Source: CAYILC01 sp964364145
GTDB taxonomy: Bacteria; Patescibacteriota; Microgenomatia; UBA1400; UBA12028
NCBI GenBank assembly: GCA_964364145.1
Contig: CAYILC010000012.1
Span: 1 to 17,377 of the forward strand
Reading direction: 5' to 3'
Length of the DNA stretch: 17,377 bases
The notes beneath the pieces are model-generated. The model made no database searches, was not told where the DNA came from, and saw nothing but the letters and a program-made list of their open reading frames with translations. The translations under genes were made by a program, and so were the position numbers. How positions within the stretch are numbered: position 1 is the first letter of the stretch; every line of letters starts with the position of its first letter. Positions 1 to 6,737 of this stretch are shown here, piece by piece.

Positions 1-1212
1 TTTTCTTTCATGCTTGAACGTACTAAAGGTTTTGCCCGCGCCGGATCATTCGTCACACCCCACGGTATTGTCCAAACACCAATCTTTATGCCGGTAGGCA
101 CGCAAGCTACCGTAAAAGCGCTCTCGCCGGACGATCTCACACAAAATACCGGCGCGCAGATTATTTTAGCCAACACCTATCATGTATTTTTGCGTCCAGG
201 TGCCGAGGTTGTGCGGGCAATGGGTGGTGTGCAAAAGTTTATGAATTGGCACAAGCCAGTGCTCTCGGATTCTGGCGGTTTCCAAGTATTTAGCCTAGGA
301 AAACAGCTTGAAACAAAAACGAAAATGGGTTTGTTAGATCGCAACCCTAGTAAAATTCCAACAAAAATTACCGATGATGGCGTTGAGTTTACGTCGCATC
401 TCGATGGTTCTAAACATTTTTTTACGCCAGAAAAAGCAATCGAAATTCAACGAGCGATTGGTGCAGACATCATTATGGCCTTTGACGAATGCACTCCGGA
501 CAATGCCACACTAGAATATGCTCGTGAGGCGCTGGATCGCACGCACGCGTGGGCCAGTCGGTGCAAAACGTATTGGGAACAGCACAAGCGAAAAAGCGTG
601 TTAGGCCAATATCAGGCGCTCTTTGGAATCATTCAAGGATCCATGCATGAGGATCTGCGCAAGGAGTCTACTCAAACAATTACCGATCTCGGTTTTGACG
701 GAATAGCATTTGGTGGCGAAACCATTGGATATAACATGGAGGCAACAGTCCAAATCATGGACTGGGTTCGCAAACTTTTGCCAGATAACAAACCACGATA
801 TGCCATGGGTGTTGGCCGTGATCCGCAGGATATTTTGGATGCAGTGCGCGCTGGGTACGATATATTCGACTGTGTTGCCCCAACACGTTTGGCGCGCAAT
901 GGAGCACTCTATGTTGGTCACCTCGAAAATCTCACCCACGCCGATCCCAATCAGTGGAAATTTTCTTCACATCACTCGCATGGAAGATTACAGATAGGGA
1001 ATGCGCAATATATAAAAGATCCTTCGGTTATTCAAGAAGGATGCGATTGTTGGACTTGTGCCCAAAGTTTTACTCGAGCATATCTTCACCATCTGTATAA
1101 AACACAAGAACTGTTGTACTACCGTTTGGCAAGTATCCACAATGTGCGATTCATGATAAGGCTCACAGAGCAGTTGAGACAAGCAATTCGCACTCCAGAT
1201 ACTAGTATCTAG
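1..1212 (+). CDS. tgt: tRNA-guanine transglycosylase (5' end outside window)
   Basis: Exchanges guanine at position 34 of GUN-anticodon tRNAs for a queuosine precursor base. Counting from the ATG at position 10, the SDSGGF substrate motif is at about 86-91, the nucleophile Asp287 sits in FDCVAPTR, and the zinc ligands are Cys345, Cys347, Cys350 and His377. That ATG is probably internal: the three codons before it read F-S-F, and together with the following residues they match the usual Tgt N-terminus (FxF...T.G.AR.G), so the real start lies left of the window. Two stretches are longer than in E. coli-type Tgt as I remember it, around residues 98-122 and 305-330. The loop usually reading GGLAVGE is GGETIG here. 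No other queuosine gene is visible. The stop codon lies inside a long inverted repeat. Family assignment is secure; whether the substrate is preQ1 or a salvaged base is not shown by the sequence. Confidence 0.96.
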   Translation, partial: FSFMLERTKGFARAGSFVTPHGIVQTPIFMPVGTQATVKALSPDDLTQNTGAQIILANTYHVFLRPGAEVVRAMGGVQKFMNWHKPVLSDSGGFQVFSLGKQLETKTKMGLLDRNPSKIPTKITDDGVEFTSHLDGSKHFFTPEKAIEIQRAIGADIIMAFDECTPDNATLEYAREALDRTHAWASRCKTYWEQHKRKSVLGQYQALFGIIQGSMHEDLRKESTQTITDLGFDGIAFGGETIGYNMEATVQIMDWVRKLLPDNKPRYAMGVGRDPQDILDAVRAGYDIFDCVAPTRLARNGALYVGHLENLTHADPNQWKFSSHHSHGRLQIGNAQYIKDPSVIQEGCDCWTCAQSFTRAYLHHLYKTQELLYYRLASIHNVRFMIRLTEQLRQAIRTPDTSI

Positions 1213-1222
1213 AGTGCGAATT
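1185..1222. repeat. 38-bp inverted repeat over the tgt stop codon
   Basis: Outer arms AATTCGCACTC (1185-1195) and GAGTGCGAATT (1212-1222) are perfect reverse complements. Inside lies a further perfect palindrome, AGATACTAGTATCT (1197-1210); only C1196 and A1211 fail to pair. RNA from either strand would fold into an 18-bp-class hairpin. No U-run follows on either strand, so it is not a textbook intrinsic terminator, though it may still be the 3' hairpin of tgt. It covers a possible GTG start (1214) of the next gene. Confidence 0.8.
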
Positions 1223-1233
1223 GTAAAACTCGT

Positions 1234-1239
1234 TATAAT
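1234..1239 (+). promoter_or_regulatory. -10 box for the LCP-like gene
   Basis: A perfect TATAAT lies just after the tgt hairpin and 10 nt before the ATG at 1250. No good -35 is seen at 17 nt (that position falls in the hairpin arm). It suggests the downstream gene has its own promoter with a leader of only a few bases. Confidence 0.45.
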
Positions 1240-1249
1240 AGTCTTTCTT

Positions 1250-2335
1250 ATGATTATGGATTATTTTCATGCTGTTCGGCGACCAAACATCGCGCGACAT
1301 GCCCGAACCGAGGCACGCAAAGAAGGTTTAGATAACAGGCGCATACGTCGTTATGTTCCAAGTATTCAGTTTCTTATTCCGTTCTTTATTCTTGCAGTTG
1401 CCGTTGTTATCGCGGTTGGGATTATTATGCGGAAGTCGCGATGGGATGGGGTGGGGCAGTACGGTATTCTTGTGGTGACCGATCATCCAAACCAATCTGC
1501 AAAAAGTTTAGCACTCCTCATCGTGCGTGGAAAAGAGAACACTGCAACTCTTCTGCCATTGCCGGATACATTATTGATAGAAACGTTGCGCGGATATGGA
1601 CTATACAAAGCATCATCACTTTTTGGTTTGGCGGACCTTGAAAAATTACCTCCGACCTTTGTTACACAAACGCTTGGGTTTCAATTTGGGGTGATCGTTC
1701 AAGATCTGATTGAGGTCAAACCGCAGATCAATCAGCCAATGACGCCATCAGTGCTTCAACAGATGTTTGCACAATCGCTTCTTTTTCGATTGCCAAGTTC
1801 TCTAAGCTATGCCGATCGGTACAGATTGTGGAAGTTTTTTGGTGCGATGCGAAAAGACCAACTCGGCATCATCGATACACTTTCTTCATCATTAATAAAA
1901 CCTGTAGATCAACACACAAAAGACGAGAAATCAAAAGACGAGATATTGTATGTGCCAGACTTCCTCAAACTCGATGCGTTTGTTGGCTCCTTATTCGCAG
2001 ATCCGGACATACGCAAAGAGAATAAGGCGATTGGTGTGGTCAATACAACTGGTGAGGCTCATCTAGCAACGCGTGTCGCACGCGCCTTAAACTTGATGGG
2101 ATTCAATGTGGTGAATATCGCGCAAACTCCTAATGAATTAGAAAAAACGCGTCTCGATTTGGAGCAGAAAGAGCTATTGCTTACAAAGACTGCTCAAACA
2201 GTACAAGATTTTTTTCATCTCGGCACAAAAGAGAGTACTGTAAATCGGCAACATGCTGTAGAGTATCGCGCAGATATCGTGCTATTTTTAGGAACAGATA
2301 TTGCTACACTTCTAGCGCAACCAATTTCACAATGA
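1250..2335 (+). CDS. membrane-anchored LCP-like protein with LytR_C domain
   Basis: Numbered from the GTG at 1214 (373 codons): a basic N-terminus, one membrane segment at about 53-72, then an extracytoplasmic part. Residues about 83-230 resemble a degenerate LytR-CpsA-Psr domain (a LLPLPDTLLIE stretch where LCP enzymes have a SIPRD-type motif), and residues about 272-362 resemble the LytR C-terminal domain (VVNTTGEAHLATRVARAL, later ADIVLFLGTD). LCP enzymes transfer glycopolymers to peptidoglycan; the conserved Arg after Ile-Pro appears replaced here, so catalysis is doubtful and a structural or envelope role is an inference. I prefer the ATG at 1250 because the GTG at 1214 lies inside the hairpin and upstream of the TATAAT; the ATG at 1256 is an alternative. 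Ends in TGA and converges with the TPR gene. Confidence 0.75.
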   Translation: MIMDYFHAVRRPNIARHARTEARKEGLDNRRIRRYVPSIQFLIPFFILAVAVVIAVGIIMRKSRWDGVGQYGILVVTDHPNQSAKSLALLIVRGKENTATLLPLPDTLLIETLRGYGLYKASSLFGLADLEKLPPTFVTQTLGFQFGVIVQDLIEVKPQINQPMTPSVLQQMFAQSLLFRLPSSLSYADRYRLWKFFGAMRKDQLGIIDTLSSSLIKPVDQHTKDEKSKDEILYVPDFLKLDAFVGSLFADPDIRKENKAIGVVNTTGEAHLATRVARALNLMGFNVVNIAQTPNELEKTRLDLEQKELLLTKTAQTVQDFFHLGTKESTVNRQHAVEYRADIVLFLGTDIATLLAQPISQ

Positions 2336-2382
2336 GTTCCGCAATAGGAGAGCCGATATATGGGAGCCGATAATACGGGAGT

Positions 2383-3129
2383 CTATCGATCTGTTTCGTC
2401 TCGACTGAATTCTTCTTGGAACTCCTCAAAAGTATCCCTTTCTTGCCCAGTTTCTGAAACGTCCACTGGCGAACTATCCACCAACAGTTCCTCATGAAGA
2501 CCAGAGCTACGAGTACTGCTTGCAGAAGGAAAGGAGTTAAGATGCGCTTGTCTTTTGGATCGACTCAACTCTTTAATAAAAACGATACATGCGCTTCTTG
2601 TTGCACTTTTGACGACTGTTTTGTATTCATTACCTCCCTTGATCAATTTTGTAAGAGAGTGCGATAAATCATCGGGGAGGGAACCAAGGTACATACCATT
2701 ATCTGTTTCAACCATGATGCGATACTGCTTTGCGACCAGTTTACAATGTGTGGCAACAGGAATGGTGGTAAGAATAGAAGGATCTGCGATTCGACACAAG
2801 CTCACGGTCTTGGTTTTCCCCGGCTCTTCAATAAAACTTTCTTGGAAGGAACCCATAACGCTCAAGATCAAACTTTTGCCATTTTCCAATACGCCCAAGT
2901 ATTTTTTGGCGATGGCATTATATGGATCGGTTAAGAGAACATATTGATAAATCTTTTTGGCTTTTCTTTTATCACCCCTCTGAAGATAACAGAATCCAAG
3001 TCTGTTGAGCGCAGAGATATTTTTCGGCTCAAGTGCCAAGATTTCTGAGTTCATGGACGTCGCTACATCCCACTGTCGATTCTCTGCGGCAGTGATTGCT
3101 TGCGACTGAAGTGTTTGGAGTGTTCCCAT
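2383..3129 (-). CDS. TPR-containing protein of unknown function
   Basis: 248 residues, TAG stop. Residues about 1-80 form two TPR-like helix pairs (AAENRQWDVATSMNSEILALEP, then NRLGFCYLQRGDKRKAKKIYQYVL), a protein-interaction fold. Residues about 85-185 form a mixed alpha/beta domain I do not recognise, with VETDNGMYLGSLPDDLSHSL and a closing ACIVFIKEL strand. The last 60 residues are polar, Ser-rich then acidic (EEFQEEFSRDE), probably disordered. No signal peptide or membrane segment is seen, so it is presumably cytoplasmic. It is the only minus-strand gene left of the dif-like site and is divergent from yebC across a roughly 100-bp region with promoters both ways. TPR call is firm; function is unknown. 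Confidence 0.8.
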   Translation of the reverse strand: MGTLQTLQSQAITAAENRQWDVATSMNSEILALEPKNISALNRLGFCYLQRGDKRKAKKIYQYVLLTDPYNAIAKKYLGVLENGKSLILSVMGSFQESFIEEPGKTKTVSLCRIADPSILTTIPVATHCKLVAKQYRIMVETDNGMYLGSLPDDLSHSLTKLIKGGNEYKTVVKSATRSACIVFIKELSRSKRQAHLNSFPSASSTRSSGLHEELLVDSSPVDVSETGQERDTFEEFQEEFSRDETDR

Positions 3130-3144
3130 AGATGTATGCCCAAA

Positions 3145-3172
3145 AGAGTACCAAACTCTGGGGTATTGTCAA
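3145..3172 (-). promoter_or_regulatory. promoter of the TPR gene
   Basis: On the minus strand a perfect TTGACA (3167-3172) is followed after 16 nt by TACTCT (3145-3150). The -10 ends 15 nt before the ATG at 3129, predicting a leader of about nine bases. Confidence 0.5.
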
Positions 3173-3174
3173 GC

Positions 3175-3198
3175 GATGGTTCCAAAGATGGTTCCAAA
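3175..3198. repeat. tandem 12-bp repeat in the divergent promoter region
   Basis: GATGGTTCCAAA occurs twice back to back (3175-3186 and 3187-3198). The pair lies next to the -35 of the minus-strand TPR gene and over the -35 region of yebC, a position suited to a regulator that affects both promoters. Operator function is inference. Confidence 0.55.
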
Positions 3199-3217
3199 TT
3201 GTTGATGATATCGCGTG

Positions 3218-3223
3218 TATAAT
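3218..3223 (+). promoter_or_regulatory. -10 box of yebC (leaderless spacing)
   Basis: A perfect TATAAT, preceded by TG, ends exactly 6 nt before the yebC ATG at 3230. A start site 7 nt downstream of the -10 would coincide with the A of ATG, and no Shine-Dalgarno sequence is present, so a leaderless mRNA is likely. No good -35 is evident. Confidence 0.6.
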
Positions 3224-3229
3224 AGCCTC

Positions 3230-3784
3230 ATGTCCGGTCATTCCAAGTGGAATAACATCAAAAACAAAAAAGGTGCTGAAGACGCAAAACGCAGTAAAGT
3301 TTTCACCCAGATTTCCAAAAATATCCGTACCGCAGTTCGAACGACGGGAGTAGGGGATCCAAACGCAAATCCTTCACTTCGGCTTGCAATGGAAAAAGCC
3401 CGCGAAGCAAATATGTCCAACGAACATGTAAAACGCGCGATTGATCGGGGCTTAGGTAAAAGCACATCAGGACATCAACTGGAAGAGGTGACCTACGAAG
3501 CATACGCGCATGGCGGGGCTGGGTTTCTTATTGTCACACACACGGATAATCACCAGCGAACCGGAGCAGAAATTCGCAATATGATCGAGAGAGCTGGAGG
3601 TTCATTGGGCGGACCGGGATCGGTCATGTTTATGTTTACGCGCGCGGGAGCCGAGTATCAAGTCTCGATTCCATTGGAGATTGAAGATGCTCATCAGTGG
3701 GAACAGATTCAAGAGTTGTTTGATGCATTGGAAGAACACGAGGATGTGGAGGCGGTGTACATGAATGCCGTCAAGCACGCATGA
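3230..3784 (+). CDS. yebC: YebC/PmpR-family protein
   Basis: The product starts with the family hallmark MSGHSKWNNIKNKKGAEDAKR and runs 184 residues, somewhat shorter than the roughly 240-250 of most members. Other conserved stretches are NPSLRLAMEKAREANMSNEHVKRAI (about 48-73), the YEAYAHGGAGFLI segment and the GGSLGGPGSVMFMF segment. YebC proteins have been described as transcriptional regulators and, more recently, as translation factors that help ribosomes at polyproline stalls. The shortfall is in the C-terminal part after the ESVMF-like motif, so domain 3 may be reduced. Start chosen at 3230 because of the MSGHSKW motif; the in-frame ATG at 3215 would precede the -10 box. Its TGA overlaps the next gene's ATG (ATGA). 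Confidence 0.95.
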   Translation: MSGHSKWNNIKNKKGAEDAKRSKVFTQISKNIRTAVRTTGVGDPNANPSLRLAMEKAREANMSNEHVKRAIDRGLGKSTSGHQLEEVTYEAYAHGGAGFLIVTHTDNHQRTGAEIRNMIERAGGSLGGPGSVMFMFTRAGAEYQVSIPLEIEDAHQWEQIQELFDALEEHEDVEAVYMNAVKHA

Positions 3785-4551
3785 GAAAACGTGAGAAATT
3801 TCTCGTGAGTTCTTTCGTTTTGTCTTTTGCTCTTCTCGGAACTCAATACGTACCATTGGATTTTCGGCTGTTGGGAACCGCACTGTTATTTTTTGTTACC
3901 TATGCTATGTCTGCTTGGGCACTTTTCGATGACCTGGGTGGTATCGAGTGGTTTATGGTCGTACCATTTCCGTGTTTATACGCAATCTCGGTCTCACTAT
4001 TCTACTTTTTACTCCCCGAGAACGTATTGAGTAAAATAGCTGTGTTAGCGCTTTTTGGCGTAGGGATGTATGCCATTTATTTAACATGCAATATTTTTTC
4101 TGTTGCCAAGTTTCGCACAATCCAGTTGTTGCGTGCTGCACACGCCGTCAGCTTTCTATTTACCACGTTACTTATCGAGTTTTTCTTTGCAAACACCATT
4201 TTCTCTCTCCATTTACCGTTTTGGGCAAATGGCCTGGCCATCTCCTTGGCGACTTTTCCACTTGTACTCATCTCGCTATGGTCGATTGAATTGAAACAAA
4301 AACTGGATATTTCTCTTTTACATCAAGCCATCACTGTTGCAGTACTGATGGGGGAGTTGGCAATCGGCATTTCCTTTTTACCCACAACCCTGTGGGCAGC
4401 CTCCTTGTGTATCGTAGGATCGATGTACGCGGTGCTTGGCGTGCTGGTGACCAAGTTGAGCGGTCGGTTGTTTCAAAACACAGTGTGGGAGTATGTTGGC
4501 GTATGGATTGTGATGCTTCTCGCTTTTTTTGCGATGGTGCAATGGAAGTAA
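3781..4551 (+). CDS. multi-pass membrane protein of unknown function
   Basis: 256 residues with about eight or nine hydrophobic segments (roughly 7-23, 29-50, 58-76, 84-105, 112-136, 145-168, 178-197, 203-224, 235-254) and short polar loops. There is no obvious transporter motif, and few charged residues lie within the membrane segments. The N-terminus MRKREK is positive, suggesting it stays inside. The ATG overlaps the yebC stop (ATGA), so the two are translationally coupled and share the yebC promoter. I recall similar membrane proteins next to yebC in Patescibacteria but cannot name a family. Ends in TAA; no clear terminator follows. Confidence 0.8.
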   Translation: MRKREKFLVSSFVLSFALLGTQYVPLDFRLLGTALLFFVTYAMSAWALFDDLGGIEWFMVVPFPCLYAISVSLFYFLLPENVLSKIAVLALFGVGMYAIYLTCNIFSVAKFRTIQLLRAAHAVSFLFTTLLIEFFFANTIFSLHLPFWANGLAISLATFPLVLISLWSIELKQKLDISLLHQAITVAVLMGELAIGISFLPTTLWAASLCIVGSMYAVLGVLVTKLSGRLFQNTVWEYVGVWIVMLLAFFAMVQWK

Positions 4552-4651
4552 TTTTTACTCAGTGACGAAACGAAAAAAATTCATGCGAGAACAGCAGGGA
4601 AGAGGAGTGGTGGGTTTTCCATAGTGCCACCAGAGTAGATGATATAGTTTG

Positions 4652-4667
4652 ATTATATTAATATAAT
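4652..4667. repeat. 16-bp AT palindrome with -10 boxes on both strands
   Basis: ATTATATTAATATAAT is a perfect palindrome, so TATAAT reads at 4662-4667 on plus and 4652-4657 on minus. No convincing -35 lies at 17 nt on either side. It could be a bidirectional start region, an easily melted element, or simply AT-rich sequence. Confidence 0.35.
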
Positions 4668-4965
4668 ATCACTTTTCACACAATTATAGGATACTTTTTC
4701 ACAAGATGTTGGCATCTGGGCGGACAAAGTGCCATGCCAAGAAAACCCGAAAAAGACTTGATGAACCAAGCCTTGTGGATAACTCAAAACAAAGCATGCG
4801 GAGAAAAATCCGAAGGCGTTGTCAAGGCGGGTCTCCCTAAGGAGAAGAACAGAGCGTCCCTTTGGGGAGTAATACAGGTGCATTGGTGCGTGTTATCAGT
4901 ATAGCGGGGCAATTGATACCGGAAGCGCGCAGTCCTTCTCTCTTATTGGTTTGTCTATCTCTATT

Positions 4966-4978
4966 ATGTCGCACAATA
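4966..4978 (+). repeat. 13-bp repeat ATGTCGCACAATA, copy 1
   Basis: Identical to 5502-5514, with a degenerate third copy at 5480-5492 (ATGTCGCAAAACA). All three lie in the gene-poor stretch and point the same way. A shared 13-mer could be chance over the whole window but is unlikely within about 1 kb. Confidence 0.4.
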
Positions 4979-5501
4979 ATACTTTTGCGACGTACAGTAC
5001 GATTGCCACGGAGAAGTGCTGTTTATGCACCATTGTTGCCGCGTCACCTGTTTCGCTATTCCAATTCCCTCTGCTATTCTTGCGAATTCCCTTTTTTACC
5101 GAGTCCCCTGTATGTACTGGTCTACTCGAAAACACGATTTGTAGATAAACCCGAAAGTTTTGCTGATTATTACACTGCATCAATATATTTTCCCTATGTG
5201 TTGAGCGAAAATGAGGACCAACGAGTCATCCCAAAGTTCGAGGAACCGGAAAACGGGCATTACAACAGATCGCTATCTGGTAGGTCGGCTTGTTATGATG
5301 AACTCTGCTTGGTTTTACCTCTGCAGTGCTTTTCCACCATTGTCCGGTTGTTGCTGTTGTATAATCACGGGTGTCTATGAAAGCTTCTGTTTCATACAAT
5401 GTTCCGTTAATCTCTCAAAATTTTCAAGAATGTGTTCAAGCATGCGCTACGCAACTACTTTGGTATTTCGCCCATTTCTATGTCGCAAAACATTTTATGT
5501 A

Positions 5502-5514
5502 ATGTCGCACAATA
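5502..5514 (+). repeat. 13-bp repeat ATGTCGCACAATA, copy 2
   Basis: Second exact copy of the 13-mer, ten bases after the degenerate copy at 5480-5492 and about 210 bp before the dif-like site. Confidence 0.4.
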
Positions 5515-5725
5515 TTGACATCGCCTCCCCGCTCTGTCATGCTGATCTATAGAAGGCTGGTAAGTAAAATGTTTATAATAATTCGGCAAAACATACACAA
5601 AGGATATGTTAATCCACATCTGGTACCTTCCTTTTTTGACGGTCAAATAACGTATCAAAAAAAGATGGATATATCAAACCTTTGCAATATGTTCGGGTAT
5701 TAGCACTCTATGATACAGACTGCTA

Positions 5726-5753
5726 AGTTAGCATAACTATTCTTATAGGACGT
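5726..5753 (-). other. dif: dif-like Xer recombination site (28 bp)
   Basis: Read on the minus strand it has the 11-6-11 layout of dif: left arm ACGTCCTATAA, spacer GAATAG, right arm TTATGCTAACT. From memory of known sites, the right arm matches the E. coli XerD arm TTATGTTAAAT at 9 of 11 and the B. subtilis arm TTATGTAAACT at 9 of 11; the left arm matches the B. subtilis XerC arm ACTTCCTAGAA at 9 of 11. It ends 13 nt before the start codon of a Xer-type recombinase and sits where gene orientation switches. Recombination here would resolve chromosome dimers, and binding could also regulate the recombinase gene. Function is inferred from sequence and context. Confidence 0.72.
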
Positions 5754-5766
5754 CACTTGAGGTAAC

Positions 5767-6705
5767 ATGACAACCAACAATCCACGAGCATTGAGTAGAG
5801 AATTTTTAGAACACTGCGATGTTGAACGCAATTTGAGCCATTTAACGATTCGCAACTACACACATTACCTCGAGAGATTTTGTAATTGGTTAGAGTCGCG
5901 CACAGTTCATGATCTTCATGAGTTCACATTGGATCAACTAAAGAAGTATCGCGTGTATCTTTCTGGATATGCTGGCGCAGATGGTCGTACGCTTTCCAGG
6001 ACCACGCAAGCCTATCATGTTATTGCACTTCGTTCGTTCTTTAAATGGTTGATCAAGAACGATCTGGATGTATTATCGCCGGAGAAAATCGACCTTCCTA
6101 AAGGCGAGTCCAGATCTATGAAGTTTCTTAATTATGAACACATGCAGCGATTGTTAGATCAACCATTGCTTAGTTCAAAAACAGGACCGAGAGATAAAGC
6201 ACTATTAGAAGTGTTGTTTTCGACGGGACTGCGTGTGAGCGAGTTGGTGTCGCTCAACCGTGAGCAAGTAGATACACAGCGGAAAGAGTTTGGTGTCATT
6301 GGAAAAGGTCGAAAGCCGCGTGTGGTATTTTTGAGCGATGGATCGGCGGAATGGCTGGATAAATATCTGAATGGTAGGGAGGATTTTTGGCGGCCGGTGT
6401 TTATTCGATATAGTCGCAAACAGCCTCCAATCACGAGCGATGGATCCGAGATGCGATTAACGGTAAGATCGGTACAGCGCATTGTGGACAAGTACTGTCG
6501 CAAAGCACACCTGCCAATCAGGGTTTCTCCACACGGAATTCGACACTCGTTTGCGACTGATTTGTTGATCAACGGTGCGGGTTTGCGTGATGTGCAGGAA
6601 ATGTTGGGGCATAAAAATATTTCAACGACGCAGATCTACACGCACGTGACGCGCTCGGAGTTGAAGAAGGTGCACGAGAAGTTCCATGGGAAAAAGCAAG
6701 AGTAG
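5767..6705 (+). CDS. xer: Xer-type tyrosine recombinase
   Basis: 312 residues, a normal XerC/XerD length. Residues about 8-95 form the SAM-like core-binding domain; about 118-305 form the catalytic domain. All active-site residues are present: Arg156 (STGLRVSEL), Lys180 (IGKGRK), His256 and Arg259 (PHGIRHSFAT), His282 (MLGHKNISTTQIY) and nucleophile Tyr291. GAGG at 5759-5762 lies 4 nt before the ATG, so unlike yebC it has a ribosome-binding site. The 28-bp dif-like site is directly upstream, as known for single-recombinase systems in which the dif site neighbours the gene (XerS of streptococci, XerH of Helicobacter). Only one recombinase is in the window, so XerC, XerD or a stand-alone Xer cannot be distinguished. 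Ends in TAG, 32 bp from the convergent pseudogene. Confidence 0.93.
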   Translation: MTTNNPRALSREFLEHCDVERNLSHLTIRNYTHYLERFCNWLESRTVHDLHEFTLDQLKKYRVYLSGYAGADGRTLSRTTQAYHVIALRSFFKWLIKNDLDVLSPEKIDLPKGESRSMKFLNYEHMQRLLDQPLLSSKTGPRDKALLEVLFSTGLRVSELVSLNREQVDTQRKEFGVIGKGRKPRVVFLSDGSAEWLDKYLNGREDFWRPVFIRYSRKQPPITSDGSEMRLTVRSVQRIVDKYCRKAHLPIRVSPHGIRHSFATDLLINGAGLRDVQEMLGHKNISTTQIYTHVTRSELKKVHEKFHGKKQE

Positions 6706-6737
6706 AGAGAAGCGCCCGCCTCATTGCTTCATCTTGA

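Larger units (their letters stand above)
4552..5725. other. gene-poor stretch left of the dif-like site
   Basis: About 1.17 kb with open frames on both strands that look random: Leu/Ser/Cys-rich, no recognisable motif, and overlapping each other. No tRNA, tmRNA, SRP or RNase P signature could be found by eye. Visible pieces are a 16-bp AT palindrome (4652-4667) with TATAAT on both strands, a hairpin with arms TTGGCAT (4709-4715) and ATGCCAA (4734-4740), a perfect DnaA-box 9-mer TGTGGATAA (4774-4782), a small TCTCC/GGAGA hairpin near 4830-4843, and the repeated 13-mer listed separately. It may hold a structured RNA or be terminus-region spacer. Confidence 0.5.

Noticed and set aside
4774..4782. 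Replication origin, based on a DnaA-box 9-mer near AT-rich sequence
   Set aside because: Only one perfect box is seen, dnaA and dnaN are absent, and genes converge on the region rather than diverge from it, which fits a terminus and not an origin.
4862..5380. 172-codon open frame on plus in the gene-poor stretch
   Set aside because: Composition is Leu/Ser/Arg/Cys-rich without domain pattern, it overlaps other equally random frames on both strands, and no ribosome-binding site or leaderless promoter precedes it.
6709..6730. Bidirectional terminator between xer and the glycosidase pseudogene
   Set aside because: GAAGC and GCTTC can pair, but the stem is only 5 bp with a 12-nt loop and no T-run, too weak to call.
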